Below, piece after piece: positions 46,022 to 58,702 of a stretch of 64,000 nt of DNA. This DNA is from Blastomyces gilchristii SLH14081. Lineage: Eukaryota > Ascomycota > Eurotiomycetes > Onygenales > Ajellomycetaceae. The position numbers and the translations under genes are program-made. The notes beneath the pieces are model-generated. The model worked only from the letters and a program-made list of their open reading frames with translations. It ran no database searches and had not been told where the DNA came from. Where the stretch lies: contig NW_003101676.1 of assembly GCF_000003855.2 (NCBI RefSeq), forward strand, positions 2,614,796 through 2,678,795, written 5' to 3'. Position 1 is the stretch's first letter. Every line of letters starts with the position of its first letter.

Positions 46022-47203
46022 GAATTGTCTTTAGCATTTTCAACTGTCATAAGATGAGCAGTTCTGTGTTTTCATGTTCTGCGGCCTTCAATGATATTAG
46101 CTTCATTAAAATCAGCACTGATATCATGAGCTCTAGATGCAATGTTCCGTGTTCAATTATCTACCACACCTGAATGAGTATTAATATCAACATTGAGACC
46201 TGTTGACTCTGGCATTGAATCTGGTGTGGAAAGGATTGAAACATTAGAAAGAATTAAAACATTATAATGTTTATACTCATTATTCTTCTTCTCTATTTTT
46301 TCAGAGCTTTGAGTATTTTCTTTGAGATGGAAAACATCAATATCTGCATCTATAATCTTTTTCAATTGATTGATAGAAGTCATTGATGATTCTCGAACTT
46401 TCATATATAGAAGCTTCACCTTCTTAGATACTCAATCTCTAAGTTGTCTTTCAATGTAGAGGTCTTCAGAGTTGAATTTCTTATTCTTATCAAACATCAC
46501 ATCTCTTACTCTTCTTATCATCTGTTCTAAGTGTGAAATTCAAATTCGATAGATGTTTGTAGAATCTTATTCAACTAGATATTCAATATATACTCAGAGA
46601 TCTAGCTTCTGAGAGCAGTTTTTATTGAGAACTTCATTCAGTATCTTTGCATAGATGTGATATCTGTAGATTTGAAAATGAGCACAGAAGTAAGGTTTGA
46701 TTTGTAGAAATTCTTTCAATACTTGTAGAGATGATTTTCAATCTAGAATTCTAGTAGATGTTCAATTCACTAGATAGGTGGCAGCAAGTGCAATCTCAGA
46801 GAAAAGTGATTATAACAGAAGAGATTCTATTCATAGAGTTCTTGTCTTTGTTATTAATATTACTTCTGCTCACTGAGCTGCATCATTTTACTCATAAATA
46901 TACTCTGAAGAATACTTCATCTCTAGATCTTCATTATTCACTCAATTTGTGAAGTCATCTGCTTCCTTGACTGCAGTATCATTGTTAATATGAATGATCT
47001 TTATAGTACAGTTGAATTAATATTTAATTCAATTAATAGCTTGTCTAAGAGCTTTTCAAATTTCTGATTTTTGAATAGCTGTTATAGCTATATGAAAACA
47101 GAGATAATCACATATGAAATGTATGAGATAACACTCACTATTATAGCACTGTGTAGAGCCATGTGTAATATCGTGTATAGGTGTTTAAATGATATTTGAG
47201 ATC
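46022..47203 (-). pseudogene. Ty1/Copia integrase region (left half of split element)
   Basis: Minus strand. ITKTRTL, SLFSEIALAATYLVN, DWKS..LQVLKEFL and then DSTNIYRI, RRVRDVMFDKNKKFN (about 46850-46480) match the Copia integrase C-terminal half. The linker follows, with RNIASRAHDISADFNEANII (about 46150-46080) as in fungal Copia elements just before RT. RT itself is not seen because LINE2 ends at 46021. The right half is at 55979-56785, across Gypsy-1 copy B. Confidence 0.82.
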
Positions 47204-47370
47204 TGTCATTCAAAGGTTTCTTCCGCCAGCGTACGATTACAGGCGTACGCCGGCTTCTTATATATCGTACGCTAAATTAATTAGTGGCCGCTATGACCCC
47301 TTTACATTTGTAAGCAAGTTCAGAAGCAGCTGCATTATTATCTGATAATTGTACATTCTTCTGAATCACA
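47204..47370 (-). repeat. 3' LTR of Gypsy-1 copy B
   Basis: 167 bp, TGTCATTCAAAGGTTTC to CTGAATCACA, same length as the 5' LTR. Contains CGTACG sites and a decayed GCGGCCGC (GCAGCTGC). Confidence 0.9.
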
Positions 47371-47898
47371 TCCTCTCTCATCAGATTCAGTCACACTCAC
47401 ATGATTATAATGTCCGCCCTAGCTTCATGTGAATTAGTATGCCACTAGTATTCACAATCTTGTGATCTATTTCTGATTCAGCTAGTATTCTGTATACATT
47501 CTCATAAAGAAACTTTCACTATATTATATTACTTATTCACTAACTTTTCTCATTCTTTAATTATCTTCTTCATCATTGTCATCATTGAATATCACTATCT
47601 CATTCAAGATTTCTACTCCTTCTTCTGTTCAACTCTTTTCATCTGTTTATTTATCACATTATACATGTTTCTGGCAATGACTTCTCATTTTTATAACAAG
47701 TGTTCTTGTAGTGCTTATACCAGGCAGTTTGTTAGCAGTAAGTGTAACACATTGTGAAATATGATCAGAACTTGTTTATCTTCTAACAATTGTCAGAATG
47801 TACTATTATGAATGACACATCTTCTTCATCTTCTTATATACTCTTGACTGTTTTCCTTCTCAGCGGGTTTCTGATTGTGTTTTCTGACATGATTTTAC

Positions 47899-49919
47899 AT
47901 GAATGCAGATGCTGATATGTTTCTTTTTATTCATGTAGAATCTTCATATGTTGACAGATCTGTGTCTGCTAATGATAGTGAATTCAATGTTGAATCATTG
48001 ATTGAGAACTTGAAGAATATGATAATGAAGGAATTGTCTGTGTTATGTATAACTGAGTCTCTCATGTCTCTTTCTGTTCTCTCTGTTTCTTCCTCTGCTG
48101 CTTCTCTCTCTCAATCTCCTACACCTGCCCCTGTGTCTGGTTCTCTCACTCCCGCTATCTCTGCCCCTGTGTCTGATTCTCTCACTCTCACTACCTCTGC
48201 TCTCCCTGGTTCTGCTGTCTCTGCTTTCATTATCAGCTCTTCTCATTTCAAGAAGATGTTGCATAGGCTTAATTAGACTGGCCGCCGGGACCATGAATTT
48301 CACGTTTGATCTCATTTGGTCTGGTCTCATATATTTCTTGGCGTGAATCCCGCTGGGACTGGCTATCAAAAAAACATGTAAAGTGACTATATATCAGATC
48401 TTAAAATGAAACCATGACTTGAAAAAAATGAGAAAGTGATTTCATTTGATCTCATTTAGTCTCATTCTTAGCATAAAGTTACTATTTTTAGACATTTTAA
48501 GGTTTTTTTTAGACTATTTTTAATTTTTTAAAAAGTAACACTTTTTGATAACACTCAAATGAGATTTAAAGTCATTTAAAGCAATAAAAATAATTTAAAT
48601 TGAGAAGTGAAAATCATGGTCTCATTTGAAAAATGTGACAAGAGTAGACAGTAAGTCTCACTGAAACAGTATGAGACTACTATCTAATGTTAAAACCGTG
48701 TAATGAGATCAGTCGAATTGGTAATGAAACTATCAAAAAATCTGGTCCTGGTCCCAGACACGGTCACACGGTCAGTCTAGGCTTAATGAATCATGTTTCT
48801 CAGCATATATGCTCTCACCCTTCTTATCAATCTCTAGAACAATTTATTGTACAAAGACTGTATATAACACAACTATCTGAAGCTTGACTGTAGACACTGA
48901 TTATTATATTCATTTTAAATATTTATAATGAGACAATTATTCATTTATATCAGAGAATTACTCTCTCTCTCAACAGTATTGAGATTGTAAGTCTTTTTCT
49001 TTTTTATCTTTTCTTTCTAACACTGATTTTTCTGTTCTTAGAGAAAATCATTATAAGTTTTAAAATATATAAAATCATGATATTCATAGATATTAAGAAA
49101 CTTTTTACAACTGTAAAGTTTAATATTACAGAGATATCTACTCTAATGAATTTCTTCAGAATGATAGATCTATATCAGTCTATTCTCTGACATCTGTTAT
49201 TCAACTTTGTAATGCAGACAAAAGATATTCATGTTTTTGAGAATAGAAATATGAATGTCATACTCTTTTACATCTGCAGATGTGAGACTTGTATACCTTG
49301 TCTGAGATATCATTGTGAAAATGAGCTGTTTGCATACTATGTTCTGCTTTCTGCATTCTCTCATATCTCTCTCTCTCTTTCTGAGAAGTCTTGTGTATGT
49401 TGTAATTATGTATACAATTCTAAGATCAGTAGATGTTCATTCAGTAATTATTATCCCTGCTTTTACAGTTTTATATACTAATAATAGTTCTTAGTTGCTT
49501 CAGTGTCAGAGATCATTTTAATCAAAGATGATAATGCTGTCAAGACTATTCTCTCTCACTCTTAAGCTTCTTCTGTCACTTTCTCTTTCTTCTCTGTAGA
49601 AAAGATTATGCATACACTGAGTTATAAGTATTCAGCTCTGAGTGACTCTCACTGTTATTTATTCAGTTCTGCATCTTCTTCTTCTTCTGTTTCTTCTATC
49701 TTCATTCTCTCTGTTCTGACTTCTGATCCTGCAGGTCTCATGCTCTTCTTCAATTTTTCTATGTATATGCATACACATTTCTATATTGACATTTCAGTCA
49801 ATCTTGTGATAAATGACATTAATGTTGTATACAAAGTGATAGAGAAATCAGAGATATACACAGTGTTATTATAAGAGCAGCTTGCAGTCCTTAAATCTCT
49901 TACAAATCTCAAGTTTTGA
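47899..49919 (+). pseudogene. Antisense Ser/Cys-rich accessory gene of Gypsy-1 (copy B)
   Basis: Plus strand, opposite to pol. Exon-like segment 1 (47899-48276) starts MNADADMFLFIHVESSYVDR, then a Ser-rich run and FIISSSHFKKMLHRLN, where the MITE interrupts. Segment 2 (about 49040-49481) ends with the Cys motif (CETCIPCLRYHCENELF ... NYVYNSKISRCSF). Segment 3 (49608-49919) is Ser-rich, then LVINDINVVYKVIEKSE and LKSLTNLKF. Between segments lie AT-rich stretches with intron-like ends (TTCTGTTCTTAG before AGAAAATC). One TAA (49872) replaces Gln. Same layout in copies A and C. Function unknown. Confidence 0.6.
48274..48779 (-). mobile_element. 506-bp hAT-like MITE, copy 2
   Basis: Inverted copy of 28488-28993, identical in length, ends TAGACTGGCC / GGTCAGTCTA, with a perfect 8-bp duplication GGCTTAAT (48266-48273, 48780-48787). 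The empty site is seen in copies A and C of the same Gypsy-1 gene (TATAGACTTAATGAATCA), which proves the insertion. Confidence 0.95.
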
Positions 49920-50929
49920 GATTTCTTTTGTTTTTAGCATTTTCCAGGTGATGTGACATTGAAAATAGATTAAATGTGTAATGTATGAAAATGAATGAGA
50001 TGTGTATAATAATATTTGTCTTTTACAGTCAACTCTTATAGTTGATGATCAATTCATTATCTCTTTTCTTTTCTTATGCTTTTTCTTTATCTGCTAGTCA
50101 CTACTCTTATACAATCTCTATATAATACAGTATTTAATAACTAGGTTCAGCAGCTTTCATCTTTTATAATTCTGTCTCATGTATTATACTGTCTCTCTTC
50201 ACTCACTCAGATCACTACAGTAAACAGCTCATTGAAACTAATCTTATCTGATCTCTGAGCATCTTCAGAGGTTAAGATAACTTAATCTTATGTATTCACA
50301 GATGTTTCAGATAGTTTATTCTCTATGATCTCTACAATTGAACTGATGTAAACAGTTAAATTCAACTCTGAATTTCTTTTTCTTCTGCAATCTGACTCAC
50401 ATACAAGTCTGTCACTTTGAAATCACTCTTTACTGTGTTGCATCTGCTGTCTGTGACATGTTATTATATAATCAGCTACAGTTTCATCACTTATTAAAGT
50501 GTGATATTCATCTGATTTCTTTATTACTTCTCATTCTTTTCTTATAATTATGAAAAGATCAGAATAAGTAAGATTATCTGATTTATAAGCATCTATGATT
50601 TCTCTTACTTTGTAAGACTTTTCAATTATAAGTTTCTTCTTTTTCAACACTGATAATAGTGCTGTGAATAATTATAATCTACTCAGATCTTATATCTTTG
50701 CTTTCATAAGTTATAAATCATTGATTAAGTTATATAAGATCTGTCTCTCTGATTCTTTCAATGCATATATTCTCAGAGAATGTGATTTAAGTATTTTATA
50801 TAGTTTAAATCATCTAGATTGAAACTTCTCAGAACTCTCATTATATATAAGAACTCATATTTTCATCTTGAGACTCAATTTCTTAACTAGTGAGTCTTGT
50901 ATTCTTTTCAATTGAATTGCTCAGTTCAG

Positions 50930-53330
50930 GAGTAACTTGTTAGCTTTTACACATGTGTGACTGATCTCTTTCAATCTTGATTTCACATCCGTGACTGTTG
51001 CGTCCGTAACTGCTACTACTGCATCCACAACTGTTGCGTCCGCAACTGTTGCATCCGCAACTGCTATTCTCTCCCCCATCTTTTCCGAAGCATCCTCCGG
51101 GATGCGCGGATGCAATTCATACAACAGGTAGAATGATGAACACTTGAAGACTGCATGCTGTTGAATCCGTGTGGCCAATAGTGCCTGCCTGAGATATTCA
51201 TCTCATAGTCTTGTAGACTTGCTCACTAGATATTTTATCAGCATGTTACTCAAGATTTCATTCAAGTGTTTTATCTTTTCATTTGTCTGTGAATGATATA
51301 ATGTTGTTCTACAATATCTTATCTGTAACTGACTCATGAAATGCCTTACTACTTCTCTCATGAGATTCACATCATTATCAGTTAGAATCTCACACAGCAT
51401 TTCATAGTTAATATAGATCTTATTATGTAGAAACTTCACTATCATCTTCTCTATCATCTCTAAAACTGCTTTCATAACTGGCCAGTCAGTAGTATAATCA
51501 ATAGCAGTGATTATTTATTAATTTTCATTTGATGTTTACAGTAATATGTCTATGAGATTCATCTCTTATTATTTAAACAGTTATATTATATACTTTATCT
51601 GATGTTATGCTTTCTTGCATTCTAATTCTTTCTTAGATTCTTTCATGACCTGGCAATTCAGACACTTGTGAGTGTATGCATGAATGTTCTCAGCCATGCT
51701 TAGTCAGTATACTCTTGATTTGAGTACACTCATGAGTTCAGAACTTTTTAAGTAACTGAATTCCTTGTACATGTAAGTCATTAAGTCATGTCTAAATAAA
51801 GATTTTAGATAGAAAGCTTCTGCATATTCTAGATCACAGTAAAGTATAATATTATTTTTCAATTTTCTCAGCTTAAAGTTCAGAAGCATCTCTTCTACTA
51901 CTCTTATAAGATACTTATTATTCAATATCTTGTCATTCTCTAAGTAAGAGATTATAATATTCACTCATTCTGATTTCTTACATTCTCTCAGCATATTTAA
52001 CATGAACTTCTCTTATATCTAATTTACAGAATTCTCATTCATGAAATTAAGTCTGTGACTAATTGTATTAGATATCACAGTATTCAATTCCTTTCAGTAT
52101 TTAATATGAAGATTATACACTTAAAACTTCAAGATTCAACATGCTAAGTATTTGAAAGGTTTTATCATTAATTATAGATAGACAAGACTTTTGTGATCTG
52201 TGATCATCATTGTCATATGTCTGTTATTAATATATCTATCTCATAACACCAGTATGTGCTTGATTACTAGTAATTTCTTTTTATACACTGAGTAATTGAG
52301 CTTGATATCTGATAGTTTTCTATCATTGTATATTATCAGATGCAGCTTGCTGTTCTTACTCATCTGTAGAAGAGTGTCTCTGATAGCTCATTTAAATGTA
52401 TTCATCTCAATGTAGAAAGATTTATCACAATCTGATTAAATAAGCACTGAGAATGTTATTATATGTTTTCTCAGTATGAGAAAAGCCTCTTCATACACAG
52501 TATTTCAGATAATTAAATAAAACTTCTTCTTTCACAGATTTGCATCTATTTCTCTTAAGAGATCTGAGAGTGATACAGATATTCATGTGAAATTCTTGAT
52601 AAATCTGTAGTAATATGAGACTAACTTAAGAAACTGTTATATATAATGTACATTTCTCAACTGCAGTTAATTCACTATGACATTCAATTTCTCTGAAATG
52701 AGATGTATACAGTCATCACTCACTACATATTCTATGCACTTTAACTCTTTCATTTCAAACATATACTTTATTAGTTTGATATAGAGCTTATACTCTGTCA
52801 GAGTTGTAAGCACTTCATCAAGATACTTCAGATATTCATTATATAAGTTTGAAGAGACTAGAATATTATTAAGATATATAAGGTATGAGATTTCATTCTA
52901 TTTATAAAGAATTATATTCATCATCATTTAAAAGATGATAGACATATTTATCAGACTGAATAGTATTATTAGAAATTCAAACTTCTCTTATTATATATTA
53001 AACATAGTTCATGAAACTGATAGTTTGTCTATATAGATCTGTCAGTATTCTGAGAGAAGATCAATCTTTGATAGATATCAGGTGTTTTCAACTGTATTCA
53101 ACTGTTATTGAATCTGTGATAGTGAATATTCATTCTTGATTGTAAGCTTATTAAGTGCCTGATAATCAATACACATTCATCACTTCTCATCTGTCTTTTT
53201 CACAAATAGAACTGAAAAGTCTCATGTACTTGATGAGAATTGTATAAGATCATATTCTAGAAGGTCTGTGATCTGACACTTCTGTTCTTTAAGATGCATT
53301 TGTGACAGAGAGTACACATTCTGATTGACT
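50930..53330 (-). pseudogene. Gypsy-1 pol: RT, RNase H, integrase (copy B)
   Basis: RT: CIDYQALNKLTIKNEYSL near 53180, YLNNILVSS near 52865 (catalytic Asp pair now Asn). RNase H: a decayed FYIETDAS box near 52415 and a VITDH box near 52200. Integrase: zinc region at 51964-51704 (LFRHDLMTYMYKEFSYLKSS), core at 51475-51203 (EILTDNDVNL, NEKIKHLN with catalytic Glu now Lys), basic tail to 50930 with an Ala/Val/Thr-rich stretch (51060-51000) where CpG sites survive. Confidence 0.85.
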
Positions 53331-55811
53331 GATTTTGCATTTCTTATATTAATCTCATATACAAATTCTTGTTCTGGCAGCAATTCTGATAAAAGATCTG
53401 TTCAGAAGATCTTTTCATACTTCTTCAGAAGCTTCTTCATACACTTATTCTTCTATATATTTTTTATCTTAGTTTTTTCTGCTTCTGAGTCTCATATAAT
53501 ATACAGAATGCTTTCAGATAAGATCTTGTGAATTATTCTCTTTACTTGTTAATGTGTAAGCAGATTTAATTCTTCTATATCAGAGACATGAAATGTCCTT
53601 CTCATATCAGTTGATAGAATTGTATGGATCATTTTCTTTCTATCAGTTAACTGTATATAACATGTACATCATTGAATCTGCAGATTGAATCTTTGAAATC
53701 AATCAAGTCTGAGAATAAGATTGTATTTCATGTTCTACAGCTCTTACACTTAAATATAGCAAGATCATTCTTCAAAGTGCAAGAGAACTCTTACTCTTGC
53801 AGATAATATCAAATATCAGTTATCAGATAATCTTATGTATTAAGAATTCTTCACTCAGCAGATCTCTTTCAGTCTTCAGATTATATAATTATCAATATAT
53901 TATATAAAAGTTTCTGTGTTTGCTAACACTTTTACAGCTATCTCTCAATTCTTATTCAAGTGTCTCTTATATATTAACATTTCAGGTCTCACAGCATTAA
54001 GATGAGTATCTGCTTCATCATTCTCACTCACATCTCATTCAGAAGTCTGCTTCTTCTTTATATTTACAGAATTCAGAGAATCATCTAACGCAGACATCTT
54101 TTTCACTTTGAAGACTTTTCATAGAATATCAGCAAGTGTCTTTGAGCTCACTGATTCTGCTAGTTTTTTAACTCTCTTGCTTCTCTTGACTGTGTATACT
54201 AAGTGCAATCTTTTACATCATGATTTTAACATCTGCAGTTAAAGCAAGCTCAATACTTATAATATCAAGGTTTTCACTCAGAGAATCTCTTTTTCAGAGA
54301 ATTCAGTGCTTTAGTGATAGCATTCAGATCTAGATTCATCATATTCAGATGTATAACTTGTGTTATAGAAGTCTGATTACTTATTCTCTGCTGAGATATA
54401 CTCAATTGCAGTATTTTCTGTTATAATTGACTCACTTATTCTTATACAATGAGAATGTTATATACTTCTTTCACTGTATCTGATTACAAGATTAAGTATT
54501 TTTATTCCACTCTCAACTCAGATGTAAGATCATGAATGAAGATCTGTAAACAGAGAGATGTTGAAAGCTCTTCATTCAATGTGAGATAGTATAAGCTGAA
54601 GTGTGTAAAGTATGATATAAGATTATTCACTTATCTACACTCAGTAAAGTGTTTGTAACACTTATCTTACATATTCACTTTCTCAAAGTTATATAAGATT
54701 CATTTGAAAAACTTATTTCATGTTTATGAAAATGAATATTGCTTCAGATCTGTAAGATTTATCTTTTTATCAGTCATTTATAATGACTTTACTTTTCTAT
54801 GTAGAAACATGACAGATCTTAAAACTTGTTGAAATTCTGTTAACTGTCTGTCTGTGAGTTCATATTCAATCTGATAATATAATCACATCTGACTTAGTCA
54901 GCTGATTACAGCATCATTTTTTCAGTCATTATTAAAGCTTGATAACTCTAACAGATCTTCTGACTTAATATATTTTATACTCAGATTCTCATTCTGTGCA
55001 GCAGTCTCTGATGATATGTACACTTCTGAAGAGATTATGAATAATTATGATGAGATCTTCAGATTCAGTATAGTTATCTATCTGTGTAAATGTTCAATCT
55101 TCTGCTGCAGATCTAAGATCTGATTTTCTCTATTCTTATTAATGATGATGATTACATCAGTGAAGCTCTTTATAGTGAATACTTGATTCACAGTGAATGT
55201 CAATAATTGTTTAACTTCTGTCTCAGCCTGTCACTGCATATACAAGGCCTTGATCTTGTTTAGAATTCTCATACATATACAGAGCTTCAATTCTGATTCA
55301 GTAATTTCAGTTACTTTTCTTACTGCTTTGAGTAAATTCTCTGAGAGATTCTGCATATCTTTCAGTTCAGATAGCAGAGAAGAATGTTGTTTGTATTGAC
55401 TAGAGAAGGTATTCATTTCAGTGATTTCTTATTGATTGTACAATGTTTATTGATATATCACTGTATTGTTATATAATTTCTGTTATCATTGTATGACTCT
55501 GATGGTGGCCATCTCTTCCTTTTATCTCTTTGAGTGGAGAGTGATCTTCTTTGAATCTGATTCATCACTCTCATCTCTCTTTCTCACATCTCATCTGTTC
55601 GTGTACATGGCATTCACCTGAGTGTAGAGTTTTCTCTTAACAAGTGAAGCAGCATTAATTGAATGCTCTTTCACTCATCACTCTTTGTACACTATCTTTT
55701 GAGACATTCTAGAACCATACTGACATGATAACTATAAATCACTTCATAGACAGAATTATCATGTCCTGGAGAAGCCTGTGCTTCTCACCAGTTTTTAGAC
55801 ATGCTATCAGA
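53331..55811 (-). pseudogene. Gypsy-1 gag and protease region (copy B)
   Basis: Minus strand between 5' LTR and RT. A CCHC knuckle (CFNCRC.NHDVKDC) lies near 54200-54240. The part near 55416-55231 (ELKDMQNLSENLLKAVRKV) is helical and coiled-coil-like. Protease should lie about 53960-53560 but its active site is not clear. Copy D (4736-5645) matches the first 850 bp. Confidence 0.7.
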
Positions 55812-55978
55812 TATCATTCAAAGGTTTCTTCCACCAGTGTATGATTACAGGCGTATGCCGGCTTCTTATATATTGTACACTAAATTAATTAGTGGCCGCT
55901 ATGGCCTCTTTACATTCATAAGCAAGTTCAGAAGCGGCCGCGTTATTATCCGACAGTTGTACGTTCTTCCGAATCACA
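55812..55978 (-). repeat. 5' LTR of Gypsy-1 copy B
   Basis: 167 bp, TATCATTCAAAGG (inner TG changed to TA) to CCGAATCACA, with GCGGCCGCG intact. Confidence 0.9.
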
Positions 55979-56785
55979 GATCTAACATGAGAATATCTAG
56001 ATATTTGATTTTTTACATTAGATAGATAGCAGAGTTTACAAAGCTCAGTGATAAGCTTATCTGCAGCATCTTCTAGATTGATGATTTGAACACCAGTTGC
56101 ATTATTTACAAGCTTTTGAATAATGATTTTCAATGAATGTTCTAATCTCTTATATTATGTAGACTGAGTAGCTATAGAGATCTTAGGTATTTGAGAAGGT
56201 TTTATACATATTGACAGGTTAAAAGAATGATTTATTGAAGTTGAAGAATTTGAATATATCATTTTTTCAGATATAGTGATGTTAGAAGTGTGTGATATGA
56301 TAGCTGCTGCAGCTTCAGTAGTTAATTTTTCTGAGATAGTTGAATAAACAGCTGTTTCACTATATTCTGTAACTAGCAATTTCTCAAATACTTTAATATA
56401 TACAAAGATTGTATTATCTGTGTGTTTTCACAATCTGAAGTCTTTTTCATTATAATAGATGCCTTCTATATAAAAACACGGTTTTCATGCGATGATATTT
56501 GTATGGAAATTCAGAATGTAAGCTGTATTAATAAGGTTAACATTGAACTGCTTATCTGCTTCATTTATCATGATTGTTCTAACAGTTTCATAATCTTCAA
56601 CTTTAGTACTGAAATCATCTGTATAAACTTCCGCATTCTTGTTCGCAGGTGTAAAGAATAGAAACCATGTTTGATTATTGCATATATGCTGTTTCACACC
56701 AGTATCAAAGATTCAGGAGTTTTGAAGATAGAAGTATGAATTTGAAGAGTTCATTGATATTTTCCAGATCTGCTGATTAATAGAT
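55979..56785 (-). pseudogene. Ty1/Copia protease and GAG-pre-integrase region (right half)
   Basis: Minus strand. IFDTGVKQHICNNQTWF (about 56740-56665) is the Copia protease active-site box (DSGAS usual). Then VEDYETVRTI, LINTAYILNFHTNIIA and GIYYNEKDFRL follow as in Copia polyproteins, and later KLVNNATGVQIIN. It continues across Gypsy-1 copy B into 47203-46022. Bounded on the right by the LTR of Gypsy-2 copy H. Confidence 0.82.
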
Positions 56786-58702
56786 TGTAAGAATAAGTGC
56801 TCATAGGCGATTATTCAAGTGTTTGCAGCTTGGCATGATATGTACTGTTAACTACTAGAAGTATTCACAGTAGAAAGATAAAATGTAGAGATCAAATATA
56901 TAATAGTATTCAAGCTGAGTTATGAATAGTATTTATGAACTTCAGTCTATATAGTTGTGTGTAGTCAAGAGCTGCTAACTCTATTGATTACATAAGAGAT
57001 AGAAATAGAGATAAAGAATTCATAAGAAGCAGAATTTCTTACATACTCTCTTCTCTTTAAGACTTCATCTGTGAAGTCTTTCACTGAGTGACTTCATAGA
57101 ATCAGCTCAGCACTGCAGTGATACTCACTAAAAATCCTTCACATCTATAAAAAACCTCAGTGAGGAAAAATCTCTTATTATTATGAAGAGAAAAGAGTCT
57201 GTCACTCAGTTTCTTATTTTATAAGATTCTTTATAATTTACAGATTCTTCTCTGACTATCACACAGATTCATCTTATATCTTTTATATAGAAGAGTTTCA
57301 GTTGACTCTTAATCATTTTCACAAGATTCTTATATAATCATTACACAGATTCATCTTACAGATGAATCACTCTCTATAAGATTACTCTTATCAAAGAGAA
57401 GTATTTGTAAGTTAATCTTTCACTTATTCTCATGAATCATTGTTCTTTGACACTGTAGAATTGTGAGGAATTTTTCATTCTTTCATCAACTCTGTAGAAT
57501 TGTAGAATTAAAATATTCACAGTCTGCAATCACTCTTTATAATTACATAGAAAGATTCAGATCTGTGATTCATAATCACTCTTTATTTACTAGAGTAATC
57601 TGACTGTTCTGTGAAATCACTCATAGTATAAGTAAATCTCTCTAGAGTAGTATAAATATCTCAGATCTGTCTGTGAAATCTCATCTTCTTTTCTCTTTTT
57701 CTATAACAGCTCTCATTCTTATAAACTGTGAGTATTCTTATTCATCTGTGAAGTGTTTTCACTCAGATAACAGAGAGAGAGTGTTTCTGACAATATTCAT
57801 ATATTAATTCAAGAACTTTTCAAGAATAAAAATTTTTTCAATTTCAATATCTTTATAAATAATATCTGACTGCTGCTGAGCTTCTTATAAGTATTTCTAC
57901 AACTTCTCTAATCACTTTTTACTGACTGATGAAGCAGAGATGTCACTGCTTATAACAGTGTCTTTATTTCTCTCAGCTCTGTCACTGCACTCAATCTTCA
58001 GATCAATGATTAATCTCATATCTCTCTTAGATCAGTTTCTGACTTTAAGTAGTGTAGTTTCTCTCTTTACTGTAAGTCTTCTTATAAGTAATTTCTTACA
58101 GACTCTAGCTGACAGTTCTTATAAAGCTCTCAGTGTTGTCAGTGTCTTCTGCAGTCTCATGAGTCTACAATCACTCTCTCTCTGCCTGCACAATCTCTGA
58201 TCAGGCATATATAAATATGTCTAGATTCTCTATCAATAATTCTCATGCTGCAGTGCATTTTCACAATCTCATTGTCAATGAGAGATGAGTCTCTGAGTAT
58301 CTGCAAAATTCAGATAATTAAGGCAATGTGAATGTCATGAATTTGTGACAGAAGTTAATCTGAATAGATGAGCTCTCTCTTTATATCTCAATTATTTCTG
58401 AGCTGAATACTTCAATACAACTGAGAAAGTGAACATAGCTTTGTAAGAAATATCTGATTATACACACAGACAGTCAGTTCTCAAGACTCTGCTATAACTG
58501 TATATACTCTGATGTTCAGCTTCTCTGAAGTCTGTGCATTTCTGACAGTCTTTATATTAAATGCAATAATTGTCTGTACTGCAGGCATGATGCTCTCTGC
58601 TTCTTTGAAGAGAAAAATTGATAGTTGTAAGAGAATTGAATGTCACAGATATTAAGAATATGAGTGTAAATTTTCTTTGTTTTTTCTTTATTAATCTCTA
58701 AA
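56786..58702 (-). mobile_element. Gypsy-2 copy H (3' region and 3' LTR)
   Basis: Minus-strand match to copy F from 25545 to the end of its 3' LTR. The LTR is 56786-57043 (258 bp, strongly mutated), then the 3' region with the both-strand-open stretch at 57940-58200. Cut at 58703 by the LTR of Gypsy-1 copy C within the word TCTCTAAATTGTG. Confidence 0.9.

Larger units (their letters stand above)
47204..55978 (-). mobile_element. Complete Gypsy-1 retrotransposon (copy B)
   Basis: Minus-strand element between two 167-bp LTRs, flanked by GATC on both sides and inserted in Copia. From the right: 5' LTR, gag with a CCHC knuckle (about 54190-54240), protease, RT (about 53330-52600), RNase H (52560-52040), integrase (51990-50930), a 3' region with an antisense gene (47899-49919), purine-rich tract and 3' LTR. 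About 8.26 kb without the MITE at 48274. Heavily mutated. Confidence 0.92.
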
